Origin: Hydrogenothermaceae bacterium
GTDB taxonomy: Bacteria > Aquificota > Aquificia > Aquificales > Hydrogenothermaceae
Direction of reading: 5' to 3'
NCBI GenBank assembly: GCA_026418455.1
Contig: JAOABH010000003.1
Coordinates: forward strand, 62,001-126,000
DNA length: 64,000 nt
Below the pieces are notes generated by a model. It ran no database searches, was not told the origin of the DNA, and saw nothing but the letters and a program-made list of their open reading frames with translations. Both the position numbers and the translations under genes were made by a program. Positions 25,315 through 33,011 of the stretch are shown one piece after another; the first letter of the stretch is position 1, and each line of letters begins with the position of its first letter.

Positions 25315-25380
25315 ATTTATCCTCTTATAAAAATTAGTTTGCTATTCCAGAATTCAAATTTATCCTCTTATAAAAATTAG
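25295..25380. repeat. Perfect 43-bp tandem duplication over the transporter start
   Basis: The 43 bases at 25295-25337 are repeated without change at 25338-25380. Each copy contains, on the minus strand, the ribosome-binding site AGAGG, the TTG start and the first six codons of the VIT-like gene. In the upstream copy the frame stops after seven codons (TTG at 25357, TAA ending at 25334), so the mRNA carries a mini-frame ahead of the true start. Perfect identity implies a very recent event. Confidence 0.95.
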
Positions 25381-25420
25381 GTTATATTATAATTTATAAA
25401 ACTCTTTAGGGAGAGGAAAT

Positions 25421-26440
25421 ATGAAGATACATTTTTTTGAAGTTGAGGATTGGGAGAAGTTATATCTTGAAAAGAAGATTAAAGATTTGGGAATAGAGGG
25501 GGAAGTAGCATTTACAAAAGAGCCACTTGATGATACAAGTGTAGAGTTATACAGAGATATAAATGTAGCGGTTGTCTTTATATACTCAAAGCTTTCAAAG
25601 GAAGTTATAGATAGGTTGCCAAACCTTAAACTTATAATAACCAGATCAACAGGATATGATCATATAGATGTTGCTTACGCAAAACAGAAAAGTATCACTG
25701 TTTGTAATGTTCCGGGATACGGTAATAATACAGTTGCAGAGTATACATTTGCACTTATACTTGCCCTTGCCAGAAAGTTTAAGCCGATGATAGAGAGAAC
25801 TTCAAAAGGTATATTTTCAAGGGATGGGCTAACTGGAATAGATATTATGGGGAAGACAATAGGTGTTATTGGAGCTGGAAGAATAGGAAGACATGTGATA
25901 AGGATAGCTTACGGTTTTGGTATGAAGATTCTCGTATATGATAGATCAAAGGATCAGGATCTTATTGATAAGTATGGTGTTGAGTATGTTAGCCTTGAAG
26001 ATCTACTCCGAATGTCAGATATAGTCACAATCCATGTTCCCTATAATAAGGCAACTCACCATCTTATAAACAGATTTAACATTAAACTTATGAAACTTGA
26101 TGCAATGCTTATAAACACATCCCGTGGAGCTGTTGTGGAGATAGAAGCTATAGTTCAGGCTCTCAAAGAAGGAAGACTTGCCGGTGGTGTTGGGCTTGAT
26201 ACATTTGAAGCTGAAGATGTGTGGATAGAAGAGGAGTTTTTAAAGAGAGATGATATCCCAGCTATAAAACTAAAAAAAGCTATGGAAGCATTCTATGTGC
26301 TGCATTCAGAAAATGTTATTGTTTCTCCACATAATGCATACAATACGAAAGACGCTCTTTACAGGATATTAGATATAACACTTGAAAATCTTCAAAGTTT
26401 TACACAAGGTGTATGTAAAAATGTCGTGACAGAGGTGTAA
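25421..26440 (+). CDS. NAD-dependent D-2-hydroxyacid dehydrogenase
   Basis: 339 residues with GGGAGAGG upstream. Catalytic domain, then the Rossmann motif GVIGAGRIGRHVIRIA near 145, the NTSRGAVVE stretch with the catalytic Arg, the Glu in GGVGLDTFEAED, and the catalytic His in VSPHNAYNT near 304. Family members reduce 2-ketoacids such as pyruvate or oxidise phosphoglycerate; the layout with a loop before the last helix is nearest D-lactate dehydrogenase. Substrate is uncertain. The mqnC gene follows after one base, so they are probably cotranscribed. Confidence 0.88.
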   Translation: MKIHFFEVEDWEKLYLEKKIKDLGIEGEVAFTKEPLDDTSVELYRDINVAVVFIYSKLSKEVIDRLPNLKLIITRSTGYDHIDVAYAKQKSITVCNVPGYGNNTVAEYTFALILALARKFKPMIERTSKGIFSRDGLTGIDIMGKTIGVIGAGRIGRHVIRIAYGFGMKILVYDRSKDQDLIDKYGVEYVSLEDLLRMSDIVTIHVPYNKATHHLINRFNIKLMKLDAMLINTSRGAVVEIEAIVQALKEGRLAGGVGLDTFEAEDVWIEEEFLKRDDIPAIKLKKAMEAFYVLHSENVIVSPHNAYNTKDALYRILDITLENLQSFTQGVCKNVVTEV

Positions 26441-26441
26441 G

Positions 26442-27530
26442 ATGGTAAAAGTAGAAAAAGATAGTTATTTAGTTGATAAAGTTTTAGATAGTCAGAGAAT
26501 AACAGAAGAAGAAGCTCTATATATGCTTGAAAATTTTGATTTATTACTCCTTGGAAGATTAGCTGATTTTGTTAGACAGCAAAAACATTCGGAAAATATA
26601 GCCACTTTTGTGGTAGATAGGAATATTAACTATACTAATATCTGTGTTGCAGGTTGTAAGTTCTGTGCTTTTCAGAGAAGAAAATCTGATAGCGATAGTT
26701 ATGTTCTTGATTTGGAAGAAATCTTTCACAAAGTACAGGAGCTTATTGATTGGGGTGGGACTACATTACTTATGCAGGGGGGATTAAATCCAGATTTAAG
26801 AATTGATTTTTATGTTGAGATGTTTAGTAGAATAAAAGAGAAATTTCCAAACATTCAAATACACTCTCTTTCTGCCACGGAGATAAATTACCTCTCTAAA
26901 TTGGAGAAAATTCCAGTTAAAGAAGTTTTAAGAATCTTAAAAGAAGCCGGACTTGACTCGCTACCCGGAGGAGGAGCCGAGATTCTATCTGATGAGGTTA
27001 GAGTTTTAATATCCTCAAACAAAACAACTACTCAGCAATGGCTTGAAGTTCACAGGGTAGCCCATGAGCTTGGTATGAGATCAACTGCTACAATGATGTT
27101 TGGACATGTTGAGAAACCTAAACATATCATTCAGCATCTTAAAAATGTCAGAGATCTTCAAGATGAAACCAAAGGTTTTACAGCTTTTATACCTTGGACA
27201 TTCCAAAAGGGAAATACTCAGCTTGACCATTTAGAACCTGCAACTTCAGTTTGGTATCTAAAAGTCTTGGCAGTTTCGAGAATATTCTTAGATAACTTTG
27301 ATAACATTCAATCTTCCCATGTTACTCAAACTATGAAGATAGGACAGTTAGGTTTAAAGTTTGGAGCTAATGACCTTGGTAGTACAATGATTGAAGAAAA
27401 TGTAGTAGCTTCTACTGGTTTTAAAGTCTCAGCACCCAAACCAGAAAAGATGGCCAAGTATATAAAAGAAGCAGGTTTTATCCCAGCTCAAAGAGATACA
27501 TATTATAACATTGTAAAGATTTATAACTGA
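26442..27530 (+). CDS. mqnC: Cyclic dehypoxanthinyl futalosine synthase
   Basis: 362 residues. Radical SAM enzyme with the cluster motif CVAGCKFCAF preceded by VVDRNINYTNI, then LMQGGLNPDL, LPGGGAEILSD and MRSTATMMFGH, all typical of MqnC rather than MqnE. It closes dehypoxanthine futalosine into the cyclic form in the futalosine route to menaquinone. The other mqn genes are not in the window. Aquificota respire through menaquinone-type quinones, so the gene fits the host. Directly follows the hydroxyacid dehydrogenase gene. Confidence 0.93.
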   Translation: MVKVEKDSYLVDKVLDSQRITEEEALYMLENFDLLLLGRLADFVRQQKHSENIATFVVDRNINYTNICVAGCKFCAFQRRKSDSDSYVLDLEEIFHKVQELIDWGGTTLLMQGGLNPDLRIDFYVEMFSRIKEKFPNIQIHSLSATEINYLSKLEKIPVKEVLRILKEAGLDSLPGGGAEILSDEVRVLISSNKTTTQQWLEVHRVAHELGMRSTATMMFGHVEKPKHIIQHLKNVRDLQDETKGFTAFIPWTFQKGNTQLDHLEPATSVWYLKVLAVSRIFLDNFDNIQSSHVTQTMKIGQLGLKFGANDLGSTMIEENVVASTGFKVSAPKPEKMAKYIKEAGFIPAQRDTYYNIVKIYN

Positions 27531-27584
27531 TTTTTACCTCTTTGAATTTTGTCTAAACTGATATATAATATTTAACTCGAATAC

Positions 27585-27658
27585 GGAGGATGTAGCTCAG
27601 TCGGCAGAGCACAAGGTTGTGGCCCTTGGGGTCGCGGGTTCAAGTCCCGTCATCCTCC
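27585..27658 (+). tRNA. tRNA-His (anticodon GTG)
   Basis: 74 bases including the extra 5' G (G-1, 27585) that pairs with discriminator C73 (27658), the histidine identity pair. Acceptor GAGGATG / CATCCTC, D arm GCTCAGTCGGCAGAGC, anticodon arm CAAGG-TTGTGGC-CCTTG, T arm with TTCAAGT loop. CCA is not encoded. It is convergent with purM, whose stop begins two bases later. Confidence 0.94.
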
Positions 27659-27660
27659 CT

Positions 27661-28683
27661 CTAAATTATATCTACAGATTTTTCTCCTTTCTCTAAATAA
27701 CCGATTATATAAGGTTTTTCACCGAGATCTTCAAGTATCTGTATTGTCTCTTTTTCATCTTCCTTATCTATAGCTATTATCAATCCTATACCCATATTAA
27801 ATGTCTTATACATTTCTCTCTTTTCTATATTGCCTTCTTTTTCTATCCATTTAAAAATAGGTAAAACTTCCCAAGATCCTTCTTCTATTACTGCTCTTAG
27901 GTTATTGTTAATAACCCTTATTAGATTACCTGGTATTCCTCCTCCGGTTATATGAGCTATAGCTTTTATATCAATCCTTTTTGAAAGTTCTAAAATGGAT
28001 TTTACATATATCTTCGTAGGTGTTAAAAGCTCTTCTCCTAAGGTTTTTCCAAACTCTTCAAAGTAGTCTGTGTATCTGTATCCTTTTAACTCTATCAATT
28101 TTCTAACTAAGGAGTAGCCGTTACTATGAACTCCGGAAGATGCAACTCCTATAAGTATATTACCCTCTTGAGTTTTACTACCATCAACTATTTTCTCTCT
28201 CTCAACAACACCAACTGCAAAACCTGCCAGGTCGTACTCTCCATCTCTATACATTCCTGGCATTTCAGCAGTTTCTCCACCTACCAAAGCACATTCTGCC
28301 ATTTCACAACCTTTTACAATACCTTTTATAACATCTATGGCAACATGAGGTTCTAATTTACCTGTTGCAAAGTAATCCAGGAAAAATAGAGGTTTTGAAG
28401 TAGTGGTAATAAGATCATTTACACACATAGCTACAAGGTCTATACCTATGGTGTCGTGTTTATCAAGAGTTTGGGCTATTTTTAGTTTTGTTCCAACTCC
28501 ATCTGTGGAAGATGTTATTACAGGTTCCTTGTAGTTTGCTATCTCAAGTAAATAGGCTGATGCAAATCCTCCTATTGGAGTTATAACATTTTTGTTAAAA
28601 GTTCCCTTTACTAATGTCTTTACCTGATCTACAAATTTATCAGCTTTCTCTATATCAACTCCAGCATCTTTGTATGTCAGCAT
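27661..28683 (-). CDS. purM: Phosphoribosylformylglycinamidine cyclo-ligase
   Basis: 340 residues. Makes aminoimidazole ribonucleotide from FGAM with ATP, a central step of purine synthesis. Family signatures visible: YKDAGVDIEKAD at the start, SSTDGVGTKLKIA, MCVNDLITT, ALVGGETAEMPGMY and AHITGGGIPGNL. Cytosolic dimer. pgpA lies 11 bases upstream on the same strand, so both are likely on one mRNA. Confidence 0.97.
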   Translation of the reverse strand: MLTYKDAGVDIEKADKFVDQVKTLVKGTFNKNVITPIGGFASAYLLEIANYKEPVITSSTDGVGTKLKIAQTLDKHDTIGIDLVAMCVNDLITTTSKPLFFLDYFATGKLEPHVAIDVIKGIVKGCEMAECALVGGETAEMPGMYRDGEYDLAGFAVGVVEREKIVDGSKTQEGNILIGVASSGVHSNGYSLVRKLIELKGYRYTDYFEEFGKTLGEELLTPTKIYVKSILELSKRIDIKAIAHITGGGIPGNLIRVINNNLRAVIEEGSWEVLPIFKWIEKEGNIEKREMYKTFNMGIGLIIAIDKEDEKETIQILEDLGEKPYIIGYLEKGEKSVDII

Positions 28684-28694
28684 CTTCTACCTCT

Positions 28695-29177
28695 CTAAAA
28701 TTTAAAAATATATATAAGTCCGTGAAGTATCAAAAAGCTATAAACTCCAGCCAACACATCATCTAACATTATTCCTATTCCCATAGGGTATTTTTCAAGA
28801 GATTTTATTGGTGGAGGTTTCAGTATATCAACTATTCTAAATATAACAAATCCGAGTATAAAATAGATTAAAAGCTGATTTAACTGATACTTTGAAGGGT
28901 CTATACCAATCATAGTTATCATATATCCTGCAATCTCATCTATGGTGACAAAGGAAGGGTCTTTATCCTGAAATTTTTGGCTGATGATATGGGAAGCCCA
29001 TATACCTATGAGTATAACCGATATTGTTATTGAAAATTGAGCCAGTAGTCCTTTGTTCCAGTAAAGATAGAAGAAAGGTAAAGCTCCTAATGTTCCTACT
29101 GTTCCAGGAGCGATAGGAAACCTCCCAAGGTAAAAAGAAGTTCCCAAAAACATTGCTATCTTTTCACTAAAATTCAT
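28695..29177 (-). CDS. pgpA: Phosphatidylglycerophosphatase A
   Basis: 160 residues with four membrane helices. The family signature GRFPIAPGTVGTL at the start, TIDEIAGYMI and the final MLDDVLAGVYS carry the acidic residues that bind metal. The enzyme removes phosphate from phosphatidylglycerophosphate to give phosphatidylglycerol in the inner membrane. It is the first gene of a unit with purM. Confidence 0.93.
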   Translation of the reverse strand: MNFSEKIAMFLGTSFYLGRFPIAPGTVGTLGALPFFYLYWNKGLLAQFSITISVILIGIWASHIISQKFQDKDPSFVTIDEIAGYMITMIGIDPSKYQLNQLLIYFILGFVIFRIVDILKPPPIKSLEKYPMGIGIMLDDVLAGVYSFLILHGLIYIFKF

Positions 29178-29206
29178 AAAATCTCCACTTTTTGATTGAT
29201 TTAGAA

Positions 29207-29212
29207 TATAAT
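29207..29212 (+). promoter_or_regulatory. -10 hexamer ahead of the small membrane protein and thiE
   Basis: Perfect TATAAT in the divergent gap with pgpA, about 37 bases before the ATG at 29244 and 19 before its GGAGGA. No convincing -35 was found. Confidence 0.4.
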
Positions 29213-29243
29213 TATATCATACAGATTTCCGGAGGATACTACT

Positions 29244-29339
29244 ATGGATGTAGGTACTTGGTTCCCTATTGTTATACTAGGTATGGTTATATTTACTTTT
29301 ATTATATTTGGTCTGTTTGTCTATCTTGATAGAGGTTAA
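29244..29339 (+). CDS. 31-residue single-span membrane protein, unrecognised
   Basis: ATG start with an excellent ribosome-binding site (GGAGGA, seven bases upstream). The product begins MDVGTWFPIVILGM, has one hydrophobic helix at about residues 7-28 and ends FVYLDRG. Its stop is followed one base later by the GTG start of thiE, so the two are translationally coupled. Size and shape recall the tiny accessory subunits of respiratory enzymes (CydX, CcoQ/CcoS type) or small regulators, but no family could be assigned. The strong ribosome-binding site and the fit between promoter and thiE argue that it is real. Confidence 0.7.
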   Translation: MDVGTWFPIVILGMVIFTFIIFGLFVYLDRG

Positions 29340-29340
29340 T

Positions 29341-29892
29341 GTGGATAGGTTATACTTTATAACTGATAGAAAAAAGTTTAAGAAACCTTTTTTAGACCAG
29401 ATAAAGTCTGTTTTAGACAAAGGTGTAAGAGTTATACAGATTAGAGAGAAAGACCTGCCTGATGATGAGTTATATAAGCTTGTAGAGGATACATTAGAGG
29501 TTGCTAAAGGTTATGATGTTAAGATTTTTGTAAATTCAAGAGTTGATATTGCTGTCCTTTTGGGTTTATACGGTGTCCATCTTCCGGAAAAAAGTATTCC
29601 TATAAAAGTAGTAAAACAAAAATTTTCTAACTTAGTCATAGGTAAATCTTGTCATACTGTTGAAGAAGCCATTAAAGCCCAAGAAGAAGGTGCAGATTAT
29701 ATATTTTTCTCTCCAATTTTTGAAGTAGAGGGTAAAAGTAAGCCAGTAGGTTTAGATGGATTGAGGGAGCTGTTAAAAAAAGTAAGTATTCCTGTATATG
29801 CTTTAGGTGGTATAAATATGGCAAATGTTAGAGATGTTTTAAACACCGGTGTATACGGTGTAGCTGGTATTAGAATGTTCTTAGAGGATTGA
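29341..29892 (+). CDS. thiE: Thiamine-phosphate synthase
   Basis: 183 residues from the GTG at 29341, one base after the preceding stop and preceded by AGAGG. An alternative in-frame ATG at 29308 lies inside the small protein gene and would add residues before the natural start VDRLYFITDR. TIM-barrel enzyme that joins the pyrimidine and thiazole halves of thiamine: VIQIREKDL, VNSRVDIA, GVHLPEKS, GKSCHTVEEA, DYIFFSPIFEVEGKSKP and ALGGI are the family's phosphate- and pyrophosphate-binding stretches. TenI-type paralogues share this fold; the retained substrate motifs favour ThiE. Confidence 0.88.
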   Translation: MDRLYFITDRKKFKKPFLDQIKSVLDKGVRVIQIREKDLPDDELYKLVEDTLEVAKGYDVKIFVNSRVDIAVLLGLYGVHLPEKSIPIKVVKQKFSNLVIGKSCHTVEEAIKAQEEGADYIFFSPIFEVEGKSKPVGLDGLRELLKKVSIPVYALGGINMANVRDVLNTGVYGVAGIRMFLED

Positions 29893-29895
29893 AAA

Positions 29896-30852
29896 TTGAG
29901 AAAAGAGGTTGATATCTTACTTAAAGATATAATAAAAAATCCACCTAAAAAATTTATTTATATGCTTACAGGCAAGTTGCCTAATAAACTCTTAGATACA
30001 GAGCTTCCGTATACAACTAATAAAAAAGCTGATTTTGTTATAGAGCTTGAAGATAGTTCTATACTTCACATTGAATTCCAAAGTTATAACGATAAAAATA
30101 TGTTAGATAGGATGCTTGAATACTTTTTTTTAATATATAGAAAAACAGGAAATAGAAACATATACCAATTCTGTATATATGTCGGTAACGATTCGCTTAA
30201 GATGCAAAATGAGTTTCAATTTCCATTTTTTAAGTACAGTTATAAACTTATAGATATGAGACAGATAAACTGTCAAGATTTAATATCAAGTGATAATATA
30301 GAGGATAAACTATTAGCAGCACTTTGTAATATAGAAAATCCAAAACTCTATGTAAATCACATGAGAGAAGTATTAGAGAGTTTACCAAAAAAAGAAAGAC
30401 AGGATAAAATTTATCTATTGATTGAAATAATGAAATTGAGAGATATTTTAAAGGAAGGTTTAATAAAAATTAAGAAGGAGGATTCTGCTATGCCTATAAG
30501 AGTTACAATAGACCTTGATGAGATTATAAACGATCCATTGTTAGGTGAAATTGCAAGGATGGCAATAGAAAAAGGTGAAAAAGTCGGCTACGAACAAGGT
30601 TTACAACAAGGATTACAACAAGGATTACAGCAAGGGTTACAGCAAGGGTTACGGCAAGGTAGGATAATAGAAACTCAAGAAGATATTATAGACATTTTAG
30701 AGTATAAGTATGGGGAAGTTCCAGAAATATTGATAAACTATATAAAGAAGGTAGATGATATTGATAAGCTTAAAGGTATACTCAGATACAGTGTGAAAAG
30801 CTCTTGTATCGAAGATGTTATGAGTTATGTAGAGTCTGTAGTAGGAGATTAA
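29896..30852 (+). CDS. Rpn-family PD-(D/E)XK nuclease (transposase-like)
   Basis: 318 residues from a TTG start with AGAGGA seven bases upstream. The N-terminal 110 residues hold a PD-(D/E)XK core in the Rpn form: Asp in KADFVIEL, the E-x-Q site in HIEFQSY and an Arg/Tyr-bearing helix (MLDRMLEYFFLIYR). Rpn proteins are DNA endonucleases first described as promoting recombination and later as anti-phage toxins. The C-terminal third starts at an internal Met (residue 199), carries a GLQQ tandem repeat and ends with the EYKYGEVPE helical domain common in this family. It sits between thiE and an esterase gene with 3- and 1-base gaps. Confidence 0.85.
   Translation: MRKEVDILLKDIIKNPPKKFIYMLTGKLPNKLLDTELPYTTNKKADFVIELEDSSILHIEFQSYNDKNMLDRMLEYFFLIYRKTGNRNIYQFCIYVGNDSLKMQNEFQFPFFKYSYKLIDMRQINCQDLISSDNIEDKLLAALCNIENPKLYVNHMREVLESLPKKERQDKIYLLIEIMKLRDILKEGLIKIKKEDSAMPIRVTIDLDEIINDPLLGEIARMAIEKGEKVGYEQGLQQGLQQGLQQGLQQGLRQGRIIETQEDIIDILEYKYGEVPEILINYIKKVDDIDKLKGILRYSVKSSCIEDVMSYVESVVGD
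30490..30852 (+). CDS. Possible internal in-frame gene: C-terminal product of the Rpn gene
   Basis: Inside the Rpn gene, the ATG at 30490 (Met199 of the long product) has its own strong ribosome-binding site, AAGGAGG eight bases upstream, better than that of the full gene. Initiation here would give a 120-residue protein (MPIRVTIDLDEI...) with the repeat and the C-terminal helical domain but no nuclease core. In E. coli, rpn genes are reported to encode such C-terminal small proteins (RpnS) that neutralise the long toxin. The parallel is inference; the ribosome-binding site is seen directly. Confidence 0.55.
   Translation: MPIRVTIDLDEIINDPLLGEIARMAIEKGEKVGYEQGLQQGLQQGLQQGLQQGLRQGRIIETQEDIIDILEYKYGEVPEILINYIKKVDDIDKLKGILRYSVKSSCIEDVMSYVESVVGD
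30595..30660 (+). repeat. 12-bp coding tandem repeat, five and a half units
   Basis: Units of 12 bases beginning CAAGG encode QGLQ-type repeats (GLQQ five times, the last as GLRQ). Units differ by one or two bases, drifting from A-rich at the 5' side to G-rich at the 3' side. Being a multiple of three, slippage would lengthen or shorten the helix without frameshift. Confidence 0.95.
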
Positions 30853-30853
30853 G

Positions 30854-31429
30854 ATGAAAATTCTGTATATTCATGGGTTTAATTCTGCTGGATATGGAGA
30901 AAAGGTAAACTACCTTAAAAAAGCTTTTGGACCTAGAAATGTTATAGCACCTACTTTGGATTATAATCCTGTTGAAGCTGTTTCTCAGCTTGAGTTTTTA
31001 ACAGAAGCTATAAAAGATAGAGATAAACTTTACTTGGTAGGTACATCTTTAGGTGGATTTTATGCTTTGTATCTCTCTTCTAAATTTAAAGTTCCGGCTG
31101 TATTGATAAATCCGTCCATAGATCCTTATAACTCATTGAAAAAACAGGTTGGTTCTCAAAAGAATTTCAAAACTGATGAAGAGTATATCTTTACAGAAGA
31201 ACATCTTGAAAGTTTAAAAAATTTCTATGTTAAAGATTTGGAACCCTTGAAAAGTTTGGTTTATGTTTATCTTGACGAAGAAGATGAGTTACTTAATAGT
31301 AGAGAGACAGCTAAATACTTTGAAGGTTTTCATGTAGTTATGTATCCGGGAGGAAACCATAGATTTACTCATATGCCGGAGCTTATAGAAGATTTTAAGA
31401 AGATATTACAAAGGAGGTTTTATGAATAA
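30854..31429 (+). CDS. YqiA-like alpha/beta-hydrolase esterase
   Basis: 191 residues. Start ILYIHGFNSAGYGEK, nucleophile Ser in VGTSLGGFYA near 69, acidic residue in YLDEEDEL and His in GGNHRFTHM near 171 make the complete triad of the YqiA/YcfP (UPF0227) group, which hydrolyses short acyl esters in the cytosol. The physiological substrate is unknown. Lies one base after the Rpn gene and overlaps the carB part by 8 bases. Confidence 0.87.
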   Translation: MKILYIHGFNSAGYGEKVNYLKKAFGPRNVIAPTLDYNPVEAVSQLEFLTEAIKDRDKLYLVGTSLGGFYALYLSSKFKVPAVLINPSIDPYNSLKKQVGSQKNFKTDEEYIFTEEHLESLKNFYVKDLEPLKSLVYVYLDEEDELLNSRETAKYFEGFHVVMYPGGNHRFTHMPELIEDFKKILQRRFYE

Positions 31430-33008
31430 AAAAGTTATAATCCTTGGAAGTGGTCCCAATAGGATAGGACAGGGAGTTGAGTTTGATTATGCTTGTGTTC
31501 ACTGTGTTTGGGCTATGAGAGAAGAAGGATACGAAGCTATAATGGTTAACTGTAATCCTGAGACAGTATCAACAGATTATGATACTTCTGATAGACTTTA
31601 CTTTGAACCTATAGTTTTGGAAGATGTTTTAAATATAATAGAAAAAGAGAGTCCTTGTGGAGTTGTAGTCCAGTTTGGTGGGCAGACACCTTTAAAACTT
31701 GCAAAACCCCTTGAGAATCTAAACATTCCAATACTAGGGACACAGCCAGAGAGTATAGACATAGCTGAAGATAGAGAGAGATTTAGAGATTTAATTATAC
31801 AGTTAGGCTTAAAACAACCAGAAAGTGGAATAGCAAAATCGAAGCAGGAAGCTTTTGAGATTGCAAAACAAGTTGGATATCCGGTTTTAGTAAGACCTTC
31901 TTACGTTCTCGGTGGAAGAGCCATGAGACTTGTCTATGATGAGAATGAGCTAGCTTCCTATGTGGAAGAAGCTGTAAGTGTATCGGAAGATAAGCCACTT
32001 TTAATAGATAGATTTCTCGATGGTAGTGTTGAGCTTGATGTGGACTGTGTATCAGATGGTGAAGATGTTTTAATTGGTGCGGTTATGGAGCATATAGAGG
32101 AAGCTGGAATTCACTCTGGAGACAGTGCTACATGTATACCCCACTATAGTCTTCCAGATGATATTGTTATAGAAGTTAAAAATCAGACAAAGAAACTTGC
32201 AAGAGCTTTAAATACAGTAGGGCTTATGAATGTCCAGTATGCTATTAAGGATGGAGAGATTTATGTTATAGAGGCAAATCCGAGGGCTTCAAGGACAGTC
32301 CCATTTGTAAGTAAGGCTATTGGTTATCCTCTTGCAAAGATTGCTTCAAAAGTAATGTTAGGTAAAAAGTTAAGAGAGTTGGTTCCGGAAGTTTTTCAGA
32401 TTAAAAATCCACATCCTGCATCTGACTTTTTAGAGAGAGGTTTTGACAGATTTGCCATAAAAGAGGTTGTATTCCCATGGAACAGATTTCCGGAAGTTGA
32501 CCCACTTCTTGGACCTGAGATGAAGAGTACCGGTGAAGTTATGGGAATAGACAAGGACTTTGGACTTGCATTCTACAAAGCTCAAGCAGCAACTGGTTCC
32601 AAATTACCTCTTGAAGGAAATGTATTTATATCTGTTGCAGATAAAGATAAACCTTATATTGTTGATATAGCAAAGGACCTTGTAAATATGGGATTTAAGA
32701 TATTTGCCACTTCAGGAACTTATAAATTCCTTAAAGAGAATGGTATAGAAGTGACAATTGTAAACAAACTCTCAGAAGAGAGACCAAATATAGTTGATAG
32801 AATAAGAAACGGCGAAATAGTTATGGTGATAAACACTCCTTCTGGCAAGAGAGAAAGGTCTGATGCTTACTACATCCGTAGAGCAGCAGTCACAAATAAA
32901 ATCCCGTATTATACGACAGTTAGAGGAGCTTGGGCAGCAGTTCAGGGTATAAAATCATTTAAAGAAAAAGGTTTAGATGTTTATGCATTACAAGATTTAA
33001 GGAGATAA
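31422..33008 (+). CDS. carB: Carbamoyl-phosphate synthase large subunit, C-terminal half
   Basis: 528 residues with AAGGAGG upstream, about half of a normal CarB (about 1070). It holds the second carboxyphosphate/carbamate domain (GSGPNRIGQGVEFDYACVH, VRPSYVLGGRAM, IEANPRASRTVPF) and the MGS-like allosteric domain at the C-terminus (ATSGTYKFL, NTPSGK). The first, bicarbonate-phosphorylating half must be encoded elsewhere. CarB split into two genes is known in Aquifex aeolicus and some methanogens, so this is a lineage trait rather than a break. The intact start and ribosome-binding site support a working gene. Confidence 0.93.
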   Translation: MNKKVIILGSGPNRIGQGVEFDYACVHCVWAMREEGYEAIMVNCNPETVSTDYDTSDRLYFEPIVLEDVLNIIEKESPCGVVVQFGGQTPLKLAKPLENLNIPILGTQPESIDIAEDRERFRDLIIQLGLKQPESGIAKSKQEAFEIAKQVGYPVLVRPSYVLGGRAMRLVYDENELASYVEEAVSVSEDKPLLIDRFLDGSVELDVDCVSDGEDVLIGAVMEHIEEAGIHSGDSATCIPHYSLPDDIVIEVKNQTKKLARALNTVGLMNVQYAIKDGEIYVIEANPRASRTVPFVSKAIGYPLAKIASKVMLGKKLRELVPEVFQIKNPHPASDFLERGFDRFAIKEVVFPWNRFPEVDPLLGPEMKSTGEVMGIDKDFGLAFYKAQAATGSKLPLEGNVFISVADKDKPYIVDIAKDLVNMGFKIFATSGTYKFLKENGIEVTIVNKLSEERPNIVDRIRNGEIVMVINTPSGKRERSDAYYIRRAAVTNKIPYYTTVRGAWAAVQGIKSFKEKGLDVYALQDLRR

Positions 33009-33011
33009 GTG

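Noticed and set aside
24974-25330. A 118-codon plus-strand frame opposite the VIT-like gene.
   Set aside because: No domain pattern or ribosome-binding site; the minus-strand frame shows membrane helices and family motifs.
30595-30660. The Rpn gene as part of a mobile element.
   Set aside because: Despite the transposase-like family label no terminal inverted repeats or target duplications were seen around 29896-30852, and the gene sits tightly inside a normal operon.
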